DNA of 64,000 nucleotides. Origin: Pseudomonas salomonii (GTDB lineage Bacteria; Pseudomonadota; Gammaproteobacteria; Pseudomonadales; Pseudomonadaceae). Position 1 is the stretch's first letter. Every line of letters begins with the position of its first letter. Shown piece after piece: positions 8,069 to 17,430 of this stretch. Where the stretch lies: assembly GCF_900107155.1 (NCBI RefSeq), contig NZ_FNOX01000002.1, positions 558,001 through 622,000 on the forward strand, written 5' to 3'. The position numbers and the translations under genes are program-made. Under the pieces are notes generated by a model. The model did not search any database and was not told the DNA's origin. It saw only the letters and a list, made by a program, of their open reading frames with translations.

Positions 8069-8208
8069 TCTGCTGCCTGTCGCAACGGCAGTTTTTGGCG
8101 AATGCTGGCCCTCACTCTAAACCGTTTCATGCACTTAACTCACGGGTGGCTCAGGACATCCGCCTCCCCCGCTGCTACGCTTTCGGCTCCTTCATTGGAG
8201 TCGAAACA

Positions 8209-8424
8209 ATGCCCACTGAATATTCACTGCCTGATGTCCTTGAGCGTCTGTACCAAAACCAGCTCGCCTTAGAGGCGGCGGTGATGGAGTTGACGTTGTG
8301 GATTGAGCGCAAGGGTACGACGGACACAGGCGACAATATCCGCGGCGCGCTACAAACGATTGGAGAGAACGCCGGACACATCAAACAAGGTTTGGCAAAA
8401 CTGAAGGCCCGAGGCCCACACTAA
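8209..8424 (+). CDS. Small conserved-looking hypothetical protein (71 residues)
   Basis: The ATG at 8209 has TTGGAG about 9 bases upstream and is preferred over an upstream in-frame start whose extra residues look non-coding. The protein is one amphipathic helical unit (LPDVLERLYQNQLALEAAVM) followed by a second helix ending in basic residues. No membrane segment or named family recognised. Possibly a coiled-coil small cytoplasmic protein. Confidence 0.55.
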   Translation: MPTEYSLPDVLERLYQNQLALEAAVMELTLWIERKGTTDTGDNIRGALQTIGENAGHIKQGLAKLKARGPH

Positions 8425-8571
8425 TTAAGCTGTCCACGACGTCCCGCATGCGACAGCCTTGCTTGGACTTTGTGCGCTTACAGTCCGGGCCATCTGTTCG
8501 GCGCAAAGGATGACCCCACACTTTACAGTTCGTCAGGTACAAATCCTAAACTCCCTGCTTTTATGTAAAAT

Positions 8572-8584
8572 GGCATAATATGCC
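8572..8584. promoter_or_regulatory. Palindromic operator overlapping the -10 region of parDE
   Basis: GGCATAATATGCC is a perfect 6+1+6 inverted repeat about 40 bases upstream of the antitoxin start and contains the -10-like CATAAT. ParD proteins bind such sites to autoregulate; binding here is inferred. Confidence 0.55.
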
Positions 8585-8625
8585 AACGTTCGAAACAATA
8601 TGTTTGCCCAGAGTTGGAGCTAATG

Positions 8626-8916
8626 ATGGCGACGCGAAACGTTGTGCTCACCCCTCACCAAGAACAGGTTATCCAGGACCTGGTCCAGTCCGGCCGTTAT
8701 CAAAATGCCAGCGAAGTAATGCGAGAAGGCTTAAGGCTATTGGAGCAACGCATCGCCGAAGATACCGCCAAAATTGAGGCCCTGCGTCAGGCGACCTCGA
8801 TCGGCATCATGGACCTTGAGCACGGGCGCTTTACTCAGGTGAACGAAGGAGATCTGGAGCACTACCTCGAGGGCTTGAGCCTGGAGGCCACCCTCCCCGC
8901 GCGAGAGAAACACTGA
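8626..8916 (+). CDS. parD: ParD-family antitoxin
   Basis: Start ATG at 8626, with GGAG 6 bases upstream (an ATG three bases earlier is also possible). The N-terminus MATRNVVLTPHQEQVI and the motif SGRYQNASEVMREGLRLLE form the ribbon-helix-helix fold of the CopG/ParD class, which binds DNA and neutralises ParE. About 96 residues, usual size. The C-terminal half is acidic and helical, as expected for the toxin-binding region. It ends 2 bases before the toxin start, so the two are translated together. Confidence 0.88.
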   Translation: MATRNVVLTPHQEQVIQDLVQSGRYQNASEVMREGLRLLEQRIAEDTAKIEALRQATSIGIMDLEHGRFTQVNEGDLEHYLEGLSLEATLPAREKH

Positions 8917-8918
8917 GC

Positions 8919-9275
8919 ATGCCGCAGTATCGGATTTCCAACGCGGCGCGTGCCGACATTGTCGACATCCTCAGGCTCTCCCAAGCGCAGTTCGGCGATC
9001 AAGCACGCCAGCGCTACCAGGCGCTGATCCTCGCGGCGCTGCAAGCGCTTGCCGACACGCCTTATTGCATTGGCAGCCATGACCGCGATGAGCTTGCACC
9101 GGGCCTTCGCAGCTATCATCTCACCTATTCACGCCAGCAGGCCAGACATCCCCATGGAACGGTCAAAAGCCCACGCCACGTCGTATTTTATCGTTTGGCA
9201 AATGACGACGTGATCGAGGTCGTCCGACTCCTTCATGACGCCATGGAAGTGCAGTTGCACTTACCTAACGACTGA
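8919..9275 (+). CDS. parE: ParE-family toxin (RelE/ParE superfamily)
   Basis: A 118-residue protein starting MPQYRISNAARADIVDIL, the typical opening of ParE toxins (R-x-S-x-A-x-x-D-I). The C-terminal part has the HVVFYRLANDDVIEVVRLLH pattern of the family's last strands. It directly follows its antitoxin. ParE toxins generally poison DNA gyrase; that activity is family knowledge. An insertion-like segment around residues 68-90 (RQQARHPHGTVKSP) makes it slightly longer than the shortest members. Confidence 0.87.
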   Translation: MPQYRISNAARADIVDILRLSQAQFGDQARQRYQALILAALQALADTPYCIGSHDRDELAPGLRSYHLTYSRQQARHPHGTVKSPRHVVFYRLANDDVIEVVRLLHDAMEVQLHLPND

Positions 9276-9736
9276 TCAGCGACCTGGCCCAACGGCTTAA
9301 CTGGCCAGGAATAGCGAAGGTAAGGCGTCCCCTCTATATCTCAACCTGAGCGCCCTCGTTGTCAGCCGACTTGGCGGCCAATTGAGGCGGGAGGTTCGGT
9401 GTCCACCGGGCTATCGAGACCCACGACCAGAGCCCTGGCAACATCACGCAGAGCACGAGCATCTCGCGGGTCAATTTCAGGATAGGTGCAGAGAGACAGA
9501 CCCGACAACTCCACTTAAGGATGTCGACTCATTACCCAAATCCTCTTCCGAGCGACCAAGGATTTGCCAGATACGGGTTGCTCGCCCAGTATACGGAGGC
9601 GCACTGAATACCAGTGACGGCCACCCAGATCCATGTCAGAAATCGCCATTCGCGATCGCTCGCACACCCTGTGCAATTGGGGGCATAAATGGGGGCATAA
9701 TTCGCTTTTTTCAAGCTGAAACTACTGTCCTAGAGC
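9276..9736. other. Non-coding stretch at the end of the accessory region
   Basis: About 460 bases with no supported gene. A plus-strand frame runs through it but continues antisense into the truncated dehydrogenase and has no homology-like features. The right part carries the direct repeat described at 9678-9700 and leads to the junction with the truncated aldehyde dehydrogenase. Confidence 0.5.
9678..9700. repeat. Tandem direct repeat TGGGGGCATAA x2
   Basis: TGGGGGCATAA occurs at 9678-9688 and again at 9690-9700, about 50 bases from the point where the aldehyde dehydrogenase gene is cut. Short direct repeats of this type near an island boundary may be part of an attachment region, but no second distant copy is visible within the window. 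Confidence 0.4.
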
Positions 9737-10183
9737 CTAGTCAAAATGTTCTTTGGACGCCACCACACCCAAGGGCTTGCGGTGCAGTTCGATGCGCTGG
9801 GTCGGGGTTTCTTCCACCAGCTCCACGGCGATCTCCTGCCCGGCGGCGTAGCGGGTCCAGGCGGCGGCGCCCATGACTTCGGAAAACGCCAGCTCAAGCG
9901 GTTTTCCTTGTTCCTGCACGATCAGCCGGGCCAGTGCATCAGCGTCCTTTTCAATCGCATCGGCAATAGCATTGAGGTGCTCACAGCGCTGCCCATGTGT
10001 ACTGTGGCGCCAGGTCTTGAAAGCGGCCTGAGCGGCGGCCACCGCCTCGTCCAACTGGGACAGCGAGCCGGCCGGGCATTGGGCGAATACGGCGCCGGTG
10101 GCCGGATTGATCACGTCAAACTGGCCGTTTTCACCGGCAACCGAAACGCCGTTGATGAGCATCTTGTAATGGTGCATATGCAA
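9737..10183 (-). pseudogene. Aldehyde dehydrogenase, truncated after the N-terminal third
   Basis: The minus-strand frame starts MHMHHYKMLINGVS and reads as the NAD-binding N-terminus of an ALDH-superfamily enzyme (INPATG at about 26, EQGKPLELAFSEV at about 91, HRKPLGVV at about 135). It then loses homology within a few codons of VVAS, where intact enzymes continue with the T-PWNFP motif, and stops at 148 residues instead of about 475. The active-site Cys and Glu are absent, so it cannot be functional. It lies 75 bases downstream of the permease on the same strand, suggesting an original permease-dehydrogenase operon cut by an insertion or deletion at about 9750. Confidence 0.85.
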
Positions 10184-10258
10184 TTTCCTTTAACGCAGAC
10201 GAGCCCTGCCGCACAACGGCAGCGAACAATTCACAGGAGAGAGGTTTCGAACCAGGCC

Positions 10259-11707
10259 TTAGAGCTTGTGACTGCCCAGGGCCAGGAACCGCTGCGGCGA
10301 CACCTTGCGCAGGCGCGCGGCGAGATACAGGCCGCCCATCAGGGCTGCGGGAATCACCGCGCACAAGCTGTAGGACAAGAGCTGGCTGGCCCCCGTGAGC
10401 ACATCGAAATGCGCCACCGCCAGTACCAGCACGCTCAGCAATGCCAGGCACGACAGCACCGGCAGAATGCGCCCGCGCAGCAGGCCGACCTTGAGTTCGG
10501 GGTGCCGATGGAAATACACGCAGATCGCGAACGAGGTCATCGCCATTAGCAGGATCACGCACAGGGTTGCCAGGTTGGAGAACCAGGCGAACAGCTGCAG
10601 GATCGGGTCGGCGTCCATCGCGGCGAAGATCAATACCACCACGGCCGCGATCAGGCTCTGCAAGGCAGACCCCATGTGCGGGCTCTGGTGCACGCGGTGA
10701 GTGGTGCCCAGCATGCTGTGCAGCAGGCCGTCACGGCCGATAGCGTAGAAGTAGCGCGCCGCAGCGTTATGAAACGCCAACAGCCCGGCGTAGATGCTGA
10801 CCATGAACAGCACGCGGATGACCTGGGTCAGGTGCGGGCCGACGAAGTGATCGGACATGCCGTAGATAAAGGTGGTGGGGTCTTGCATGGCTTGCAGCAT
10901 CGGCACGATCTTGTCCGCGCCCACACCCACTACCATCGACCACACCGACAGCGCATAGAACCCGCCGATCAGCAACACCGAACTGTAGGTGGCGATCGGG
11001 ATGGTACGCTGGGGGTCTTTCGCTTCTTCACCGTAGATGGTGGTGGCCTCGAAGCCGATAAAGGCGGCGAAGCAGAACAGCAGGCCGATGGACGGAGTGC
11101 CGCTGAACACATGCTGACGGGTGAACGAGTCGAGATTGACGCCGCTGTCTCCCCCGTTTTTCAGAATGGCGAAGTCGAGGATCAGGATCGCCAGGTATTC
11201 AGCGATCACCACCAACGACAGTACCCGTGCCGAGAGGTCGATCTTGCGATAGCCGAGAAACGCAATGCTGGCCATCGCCATCAGCGAATAGGACCACCAG
11301 GGCAATATCACACCCGCCACGCTTTCCATGGTGCCGGCGACCACGCCACCGAACATGCCATACAGGGCGATCTGCAAGATGTTGTAGGCGAACATCGCCA
11401 GCACTGCCGCCGAGCCGCCGACCAGGCCGCCCAGGCCACGAGAGGTGAAGGCGTAGAAACCGCCCGCGTTGGTGACATGGCGGGACATGGTGGTGTAACC
11501 CACCGAGAACGCCAACAGCACCAGCAAGGCCAGCAGCAGTAACGCTGGGGTGCCGGCACCGTTGCCTAGCATGATGCCAATCGGGAACCCACCCGCAATC
11601 ACGCTAAGCGGACTTGCCGCCGAAATCACAAAGAAGATGATGAAGCCGACACCCAGGGCGCCACGCTTGAGCTCTGTAGAGCTGTTGACCGGCATAGTTA
11701 CACTCAT
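10259..11707 (-). CDS. APC-superfamily amino-acid permease
   Basis: A 482-residue inner-membrane protein with about 12 hydrophobic segments. The first helix region (GFIIFFVISAASPLSVIAGG, about 21-40) and GFEATTIYGEEAKDPQRTIP (about 219-238) match the consensus of the amino acid/polyamine/organocation superfamily, in which the E-A-DP-R-IP element follows helix 6. The N-terminus is short and cytoplasmic. Downstream on the same strand is the truncated aldehyde dehydrogenase, so uptake of an amine or amino acid that yields an aldehyde is a reasonable guess. Substrate not determinable. Confidence 0.88.
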   Translation of the reverse strand: MSVTMPVNSSTELKRGALGVGFIIFFVISAASPLSVIAGGFPIGIMLGNGAGTPALLLLALLVLLAFSVGYTTMSRHVTNAGGFYAFTSRGLGGLVGGSAAVLAMFAYNILQIALYGMFGGVVAGTMESVAGVILPWWSYSLMAMASIAFLGYRKIDLSARVLSLVVIAEYLAILILDFAILKNGGDSGVNLDSFTRQHVFSGTPSIGLLFCFAAFIGFEATTIYGEEAKDPQRTIPIATYSSVLLIGGFYALSVWSMVVGVGADKIVPMLQAMQDPTTFIYGMSDHFVGPHLTQVIRVLFMVSIYAGLLAFHNAAARYFYAIGRDGLLHSMLGTTHRVHQSPHMGSALQSLIAAVVVLIFAAMDADPILQLFAWFSNLATLCVILLMAMTSFAICVYFHRHPELKVGLLRGRILPVLSCLALLSVLVLAVAHFDVLTGASQLLSYSLCAVIPAALMGGLYLAARLRKVSPQRFLALGSHKL

Positions 11708-11839
11708 GTTCTTGACCTTATTGTATGAGGCAGTCGCTGTGGGGTGGCCCCGATCCAGCCGCTATCGGTGCCGGGTAGCGCTTTTATTCTTGAGGTTGCA
11801 CGCTGGATTCGATCCTATGCCCGCCCACGCAACCCTCGC

Positions 11840-11916
11840 TATCCCAAATCGGTAACATCGCGGTCAGCGCCCCAAAACAGGTCAGGGCCGACTTATTCCC
11901 CCGCCGATTTGGGATA
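11840..11916. promoter_or_regulatory. Perfect 13-bp inverted repeat upstream of the permease gene
   Basis: TATCCCAAATCGG at 11840-11852 is matched exactly in inverted orientation by CCGATTTGGGATA at 11904-11916, with 51 bases between. The centre-to-centre distance is 64 bases, about six helical turns. It lies in the 308-base gap between the permease start (11707) and the MFS remnant (12016). That gap otherwise shows no gene. Paired operator sites for a regulator are the simplest reading. Confidence 0.5.
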
Positions 11917-12015
11917 ACGCCACGGGTGCGCGCTCGTGCATGCTAGGTTCACCCGTCCTATGCCTGGCTGACCTGAAGCTGCCGGCGTTGGCCATTCAAT
12001 TATCGAGCCCACACT

Positions 12016-12585
12016 ATGCCCTCCAAGCACCGCTGGCTGATCCTCGCCATTATTTCCAGCGCATTGCTGCTCATCGTCATTGATATGACCGTGCTGTACA
12101 CCGCCTTGCCCACCCTGGCCCTGATCCGGCTGACGTTCAGCGACGAGCGCGAACAGGCCATGGCATTTGGTATCTGGGCGTCGGTGGCCTCCGGCGGTGC
12201 GGCGCTCGGTCCGGTCGTGGGCGGCTTGCTGCTGGAGCATTTCTGGTGGGGCTCGGTGTTTTTGATCAACGTTCCGATTGTGCTGGCGGCGCTGCTGCTC
12301 TCGGCCACCGGCATGCTGGCGTACGTGTTGCTGTGCAACGCGGCGGTACCGCTGCAGGTTGCCAGCCTTGCGCTACTGGGCATGGCCATGGGTGCGGCGC
12401 TGACGGCAGCTTCCAGCACCATCATGCTCAGCGTCCCCACCGATAAGGCCGGTATGGCCGCGTCTATCGAGGAGGTTTCCTTCGAGCTGGGCGGTGCCGC
12501 CGGGGTGACGCTGGCAGGCAGCCTGTTGTTGGTTGCGGCGCTGCTGGTCAAGTTCAGCCGGCAGACGCCCGTCATAGCGCGATAA
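12016..12585 (+). pseudogene. DHA2-type MFS transporter with two in-frame internal deletions
   Basis: The open frame codes 189 residues instead of about 500. It reads normally through helix 1 (VIDMTVLYTALPTL, about 22-35), then jumps straight to LIRLTFSDEREQAMAFG, a segment that in full-length relatives lies some 80 residues later. It continues through motif C (GGAALGPVVGGLLLEHFWWG) and jumps again from VLAALLLS to ATGMLAYVLL near the C-terminal half. It ends early after the late helix. The frame is intact at both joints, but most helices are missing, so transport is very unlikely. Confidence 0.8.
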
Positions 12586-12713
12586 CGAGAGAATTACCGA
12601 ACCGGCTTCGCTAACACCCGAGACCGGCCGATATATGACATACCCAATAAGAAGTCAGTGGCCCGGGCCAACTGATGGTCAACAAGCATGCTGTTCACCT
12701 GCGAGATACTCCG

Positions 12714-14852
12714 ATGCTCGACGCCCTCTCCATCCGTTTGAAAATCATCCTGCTTTCCGGCCTGTGCCTTCTGGGCGTAATCGGTCTGATCGTCAGCCTG
12801 AACCTCTATCAGAGTCACCAGAACAACCGGTTGATCAGTACGTCCAGCAGCAAGATGCTCACCGAGAGCGGCGAGACCCTGCTGCTGGCCAAGGCCGCCG
12901 AGCAGACGGGTAACCTGCAGCGGGTCTTCGGCAACAGCCTGCTGCTCATTACCGCCCTGTCCGACCAGGCGGCACATTTGCGTAACATGGCCGCGCAGCG
13001 CGGATTGCCGGCCGCGACGTTGCGTGAGGAGCTGAACCAGAGTCTCAAGGCAACCTTCGAGCGCAATCCGCAGATACTCGGGCTGTGGCTGGTTTTCGAG
13101 CCGAATGCGCTGGAGGGTCAAGACAGCGCATTCGCCAACGACGCCGCGCGCGCCTCCAACGAAACCGGCCGCTTTGCCAGTGCCTGGAACCGGGGCGCTG
13201 GCGAGTCGGTGAACATACTGATTCCCGAAAGCGATTTGCATAAGACCGATCTCAGCATCAGCGGCACCCCCTACAACAGTTGGTACACCTGCCCGCGCGA
13301 CACACGGCGCACCTGCCTGATGGCGCCCTATGCCGACACCCAGGCCGGGCAGGTACAACTGATGACCACGCTGTCGATACCGTTGATTGCCAATGGCAAA
13401 GTGATCGGCGCCCTGGGCGTTGACCTCGCACTCGGCGCCCTGCAAGCGGCCGCAAGCGATGCCCAGCGCATGCTGTTCAACGGTTCGGGAAGCATGCTGA
13501 TTGTGTCCGACAGCGGCGTGCTCGCGGCCTACAGCAAGGATGCCGGCCAGGTCGCCAAGCCGCTCAGCGTCACATTGGGTGAGCAAAGCAAGGCGATACT
13601 CGCGGCATTGACGCAGAAAAAACCGCTGGTGCTGGCCCAGGATGATTTGATCCGCGCCGTCTACCCCGTCGCGCCTATCCCCGACGCGCCGGCCTGGGGA
13701 GTGGTCATTGATTTGCCCAAACAGGTACTGCTGGCCGACTCGGCAGCACTTCAGACCTTGCTTGACCAGACCCAAACCCGCGACACGCTGAAGTCATTGC
13801 TGGTGGCCATCGGCGCCGGGCTGTTGGGCCTGCTGCTCATTTGGTTCACTGCCTCCGGGGTGACGCGCCCGATCAACAGTGTCGCGCAGATGCTCAAGGC
13901 AATTGCCAGTGGCGACGGCGACCTGACTCAACGCCTGCACTACCGCAAGAAAGATGAACTGGGCGAACTGGTGAATTGGTTCAACCGTTTTCTCGACAAA
14001 CTGCAGCCCACCGTCGCGCAGATCAAGCAGAGCATTACCGATGCGCGCGGTACCGCCGACCAGTCTTCGGAAATTGCGCGGCTGACCAGTGAAGGGATGC
14101 AGGTGCAGTTTCGCGAGATCGATCAACTGGCAACCGCGTCCAACGAAATGAGCGCCACCGCCCATGAAGTCGCCCACAGCGCCTCGAGTGCCGCCCAGGC
14201 AGCGCGCGGTGCCGACCAGGCGTCCAGAGAGGGCATCACCCTTATCGAGCGCAGCACCCAGGACATCAATGCGTTGGCCCGCGAGGTCAGCAAGGCCGTG
14301 ACGGAAGTCGAAGCGCTGGCGGTCAACAGCGAGCAGATCGGTTCGGTGCTGGAAGTGATCCGCAGCATTGCCGAGCAAACCAACCTGCTGGCACTCAACG
14401 CTGCGATCGAAGCGGCGCGTGCCGGGGAAAGCGGCCGGGGTTTTGCGGTGGTGGCCGATGAAGTCCGCAACCTGGCCAAGCGCACCCAGGACTCCGTCGA
14501 GGAAATCCGCATGGTCATCGAACGCATCCAAACCGGCACGCGGGGCGTGGTGGCGACCATGCATTCCAGCCAGACGCTCGCCCAGGACAACGCCGGGCAG
14601 ATCCATCAGGCCGTGCAGGCGCTTGGCAAGATCAGCGACGCGGTAACCGTGATCAGCGACATGAACCTGCAGATTGCAAGTGCGGCGGAGGAGCAAAGTG
14701 CGGTGGCCGAAGAGGTCAATCGCAACGTCTCGACCATCCGTGGCGTGACCGAGACCCTGACGGAACAGGCCGCCGAGTCGGCGCAGATCAGCAGTCAGCT
14801 CAACGCGCGGGCCAATCAACAGATGAAGCTGATGGATCAGTTCCGCGTGTAA
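12714..14852 (+). CDS. Methyl-accepting chemotaxis protein with a dCache-like sensor
   Basis: The start at 12714 is preferred because the protein then opens [11 protein letters not shown] directly before the first membrane helix; the upstream in-frame start adds a non-typical leader. About 712 residues: TM1 at about 9-31, a large periplasmic ligand domain (about 32-355) with the layout of double Cache sensors, TM2 at about 360-380 ([17 protein letters not shown]), HAMP at about 383-436, then the signalling domain with the hairpin tip [19 protein letters not shown] at about 557-575. Pairs of Gln/Glu-rich methylation sites flank it. The ligand is not readable; nearby amine-catabolism genes make an amine or amino acid a fair guess. 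Confidence 0.92.
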   Translation: MLDALSIRLKIILLSGLCLLGVIGLIVSLNLYQSHQNNRLISTSSSKMLTESGETLLLAKAAEQTGNLQRVFGNSLLLITALSDQAAHLRNMAAQRGLPAATLREELNQSLKATFERNPQILGLWLVFEPNALEGQDSAFANDAARASNETGRFASAWNRGAGESVNILIPESDLHKTDLSISGTPYNSWYTCPRDTRRTCLMAPYADTQAGQVQLMTTLSIPLIANGKVIGALGVDLALGALQAAASDAQRMLFNGSGSMLIVSDSGVLAAYSKDAGQVAKPLSVTLGEQSKAILAALTQKKPLVLAQDDLIRAVYPVAPIPDAPAWGVVIDLPKQVLLADSAALQTLLDQTQTRDTLKSLLVAIGAGLLGLLLIWFTASGVTRPINSVAQMLKAIASGDGDLTQRLHYRKKDELGELVNWFNRFLDKLQPTVAQIKQSITDARGTADQSSEIARLTSEGMQVQFREIDQLATASNEMSATAHEVAHSASSAAQAARGADQASREGITLIERSTQDINALAREVSKAVTEVEALAVNSEQIGSVLEVIRSIAEQTNLLALNAAIEAARAGESGRGFAVVADEVRNLAKRTQDSVEEIRMVIERIQTGTRGVVATMHSSQTLAQDNAGQIHQAVQALGKISDAVTVISDMNLQIASAAEEQSAVAEEVNRNVSTIRGVTETLTEQAAESAQISSQLNARANQQMKLMDQFRV

Positions 14853-15816
14853 CACACGGCGGTATGGCGGCGCGTGATGTCTGGGACGGTAATTCGGAGA
14901 ACAGCGCATGGTACTCAGCCGCAAAATGGCTGAGGTGGTAGAACCCCCACTGGGCCGCGGCATCGCCAATCGAGAGGTGCGCGGCCTGGGTGGACATCAA
15001 GGTGCGGCGTACGCCATTGAGCCGCACACAGCGAAGGTAGTTCAGCGGCGTGGTCTCGGCCACGGCGCGAAAGCTGTTCTGCACCGTGCGCCGGCTGATC
15101 TGGAGGCGTTCGCACAGCTCGAACACACTGGGCACGTCGAACAGTCCGGTGGTCGCCATGCGGTGGCATTTCTCGACGATAAAACTGCGCGTGGAACTGC
15201 TCGTGCGCTGCTGCTTATCGCAGGCCGGATCGGTCATGAGCTGCATCAACTCGCTGAGCATGGCCTGCTCCAGCGCCTCGTCGTGTTGCCGCTCTTGCGC
15301 GCTGTCGTGAGTATCGCTGGCCATCGCCTGGGCGAACACCGCCAGCAAGCGCCGACGGGCATCGGCGAAACGTTGGCTGGAAACCCTGATCACCGGCTGA
15401 CGCAGCAACAGGCTCACATCCTTGGCCGACGCGGTTTGCGCCAGCGCCTGCTCGAACAATTCACGCTCGAACGTGATGGACAGCAGCTGCATGCCCATCG
15501 GCATATGAAACATGAACTCCTCGCCACCGCGCAGAAAGAACAGGCTGCTGTCGTCCACCTCGCGCCCCTGCATTCGCATCGAGCCGGGCACGTTGATCGG
15601 CACCGCGAAGCACATCTTGCCCCGCGGCGCGACACCGTGCTGCACGACACGCTGGTTGATCTGCTCAAGGAAAACGTGGCAACCGCCGGTGGTCAACTGC
15701 ATCAGCGAACTCTCGGTCGAACCGGCGGTTAACTGGCTGTAGTCCTGGTTCCACTGCTGCACGTTGGCCGCATGAACGTGAACATCCTTAAAATGACCGA
15801 CGCTGTTATTTCTCAT
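14800..15816 (-). CDS. AraC-family transcriptional activator
   Basis: A 338-residue regulator: N-terminal effector domain (about 1-200), then the double helix-turn-helix domain (about 215-315), with [20 protein letters not shown] as the first HTH and [20 protein letters not shown] as the second. The latter is the AraC signature W-GF-H-S-F. It resembles the EutR-like subgroup. It diverges from the aminotransferase gene at 16027 across a 210-base AT-rich promoter region and probably controls it. Its 3' end overlaps the convergent chemoreceptor gene by 53 bases. The last 25 residues form a tail beyond the usual domain end. Confidence 0.88.
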   Translation of the reverse strand: MRNNSVGHFKDVHVHAANVQQWNQDYSQLTAGSTESSLMQLTTGGCHVFLEQINQRVVQHGVAPRGKMCFAVPINVPGSMRMQGREVDDSSLFFLRGGEEFMFHMPMGMQLLSITFERELFEQALAQTASAKDVSLLLRQPVIRVSSQRFADARRRLLAVFAQAMASDTHDSAQERQHDEALEQAMLSELMQLMTDPACDKQQRTSSSTRSFIVEKCHRMATTGLFDVPSVFELCERLQISRRTVQNSFRAVAETTPLNYLRCVRLNGVRRTLMSTQAAHLSIGDAAAQWGFYHLSHFAAEYHALFSELPSQTSRAAIPPCVTRGTDPSASSVDWPAR

Positions 15817-16026
15817 AATGAGCGATACCCTCGGATATTTTTTATTTTAATGTCCATTTATTTATAGATATTCTCACATAGCGCAATTAATGCAAATTTC
15901 GTGAGAGCTTCAGCTCACGCCGCCTCACCTGCGTCGGCGCCCCACATGTGCCGATTCGGGCTACCAGCCTTACCCGCGTCGCGTAGATGATCAGGCCACA
16001 TCAATCAACATCGCAGAGAATCCGTC

Positions 16027-17403
16027 ATGAGTGAAGCCAAGCTTGCAGCCCTGCATTTCGCCGATGCACCGCACATCACCTCCAGCACGCTCCCCGGCCC
16101 CAAAACGTGCGAGGCCCTGGCGCTTTCGGCGCGTACCGAGTCGATGGCACGCGGCGGCGGACGCATGCCGATCGCCATGGACCGTGCCTTCGGCGCAACC
16201 TTCAAGGACCCGGACGGCAACACCTACATCGACCTGTCCGCCGGCGTCGGTGTCAGCAGCGTAGGCCGCTGCCACCCCAAAGTGGTGCAGGCGATTCGCG
16301 AACAGTCCGAAGTGCTGATGCATGCCCTGGAAATCAACAGCACCCGGCGTACCGAGCTGGCCGCCAAGCTGTCCGAAATCGCGCCCGACGGTTTGCGTGG
16401 CGACTGCATCACCTTCTTCACACAAAGCGGCAGTGATGCACTGGAAGCGGCGATCAAGTTTGCCAAGCGCATCACCGGGCGGCACCAGATCATCGCCTTC
16501 CATGGCGGCTACCACGGCGTGTGGAACGCTTCGGGTTCGCTGACCACCGGCACGGCCTACCGCAAGGGCTTCGGTGCGCAGATGGGCGGAGTGATTCACG
16601 CCCCCTACCCTTACGCCTACCGCTTCCCCTTCGACACCACCCACAAAAGCGCCGAGCAGATCGCCGGCGAGTACATCGACTACCTGTTGAACACGCCCTA
16701 CACCGCCGCCGATGACGTGGCGGCCGTGATCGTGGAACCGGTACAGGGCGAAGGCGGCTACGTGCCCCCATCGCCGCAATTCCTGCAGTTGCTGCGCAAA
16801 GCCTGCGACCGCAGCGGCACACTGCTGATCGTCGATGAAGTGCAGTCCGGCGCGGGGCGCACCGGCAAAATGTGGGCGGTCGAACATTCCGGCGTGCAGC
16901 CCGACATGCTCACCTTCGGCAAAGGCATCGGCAGCGACCTGCCCATGGCCGGCCTGATCATGCGCTCCGACCTGGCGGCGAAGATCCCCGACGGTTCCAT
17001 GCCCAACACATTCGCCGCCAACTCGTTGTCGGCCGCGGTGGCACTGACCAACATCAGCATCCTCCAGGATCCCGAACTCGACCTGCTCAACCGCGCCCAC
17101 ACGCTGGGGCTCGAGGCACAAGCGCATATTCGTGGCTTCAACAGCCCGTTGGTCGGTGAAGTGCGCGGGCGCGGCCTGATGATCGGCATCGAACTGGTCG
17201 AAGACCCGCTCACCAAGGCGCCCCTGGCGGGCGAGAAGATCGGCCAACTGATGGGCTATCTGCTCAACCACGGCGTGCTGATGATTCCCTGTGGCCGCTA
17301 CAGCAACGTGATGCGCGTGATGCCCTCGCTGACGATCTCCCGCGAACTGTTCTTCAAGGCACTGGACATCTTCGGCGACGCCCTGGCGTCCCTCAAGGCG
17401 TGA
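16027..17403 (+). CDS. Class III PLP-dependent aminotransferase
   Basis: A 458-residue enzyme of the omega-amino/GABA aminotransferase class. Seen features: the substrate-loop opening GVGVSSVGRCHP (about 75-86), FTQSGSDALEAAIK (PLP phosphate site), HGGYHG (stacking Tyr/His), the Asp in VDEVQSGAGRTGKM, and the Schiff-base Lys in TFGKGIGSDLPMAG (about 300). It would convert an amine or omega-amino acid to the aldehyde, using pyruvate or 2-oxoglutarate. The aldehyde dehydrogenase 27 bases downstream is the obvious next step. The divergent AraC regulator probably activates the pair. Precise substrate unknown. Confidence 0.9.
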   Translation: MSEAKLAALHFADAPHITSSTLPGPKTCEALALSARTESMARGGGRMPIAMDRAFGATFKDPDGNTYIDLSAGVGVSSVGRCHPKVVQAIREQSEVLMHALEINSTRRTELAAKLSEIAPDGLRGDCITFFTQSGSDALEAAIKFAKRITGRHQIIAFHGGYHGVWNASGSLTTGTAYRKGFGAQMGGVIHAPYPYAYRFPFDTTHKSAEQIAGEYIDYLLNTPYTAADDVAAVIVEPVQGEGGYVPPSPQFLQLLRKACDRSGTLLIVDEVQSGAGRTGKMWAVEHSGVQPDMLTFGKGIGSDLPMAGLIMRSDLAAKIPDGSMPNTFAANSLSAAVALTNISILQDPELDLLNRAHTLGLEAQAHIRGFNSPLVGEVRGRGLMIGIELVEDPLTKAPLAGEKIGQLMGYLLNHGVLMIPCGRYSNVMRVMPSLTISRELFFKALDIFGDALASLKA

Positions 17404-17430
17404 ACCTGCCCACTATTCGAGGACCGCAAC

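Noticed and set aside
10676..11542. Plus-strand open frame opposite the APC permease
   Set aside because: His/Gln/Arg-rich composition and no start signals; the permease frame has clear membrane helices.
12921..12990. tRNA-like or rRNA features anywhere in the window
   Set aside because: No cloverleaf, CCA-end or rRNA conserved sequence was found on reading through; the stretch listed is plain chemoreceptor coding sequence checked as an example.
12594..13775. Long minus-strand open frame of 393 codons opposite the chemoreceptor gene
   Set aside because: Gln/Arg/Gly/His-rich antisense frame with no domain; the plus-strand chemoreceptor explains the sequence.
15991..17271. Long minus-strand open frame opposite the aminotransferase
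   Set aside because: Typical high-GC antisense shadow; catalytic motifs of the aminotransferase are on the plus strand.
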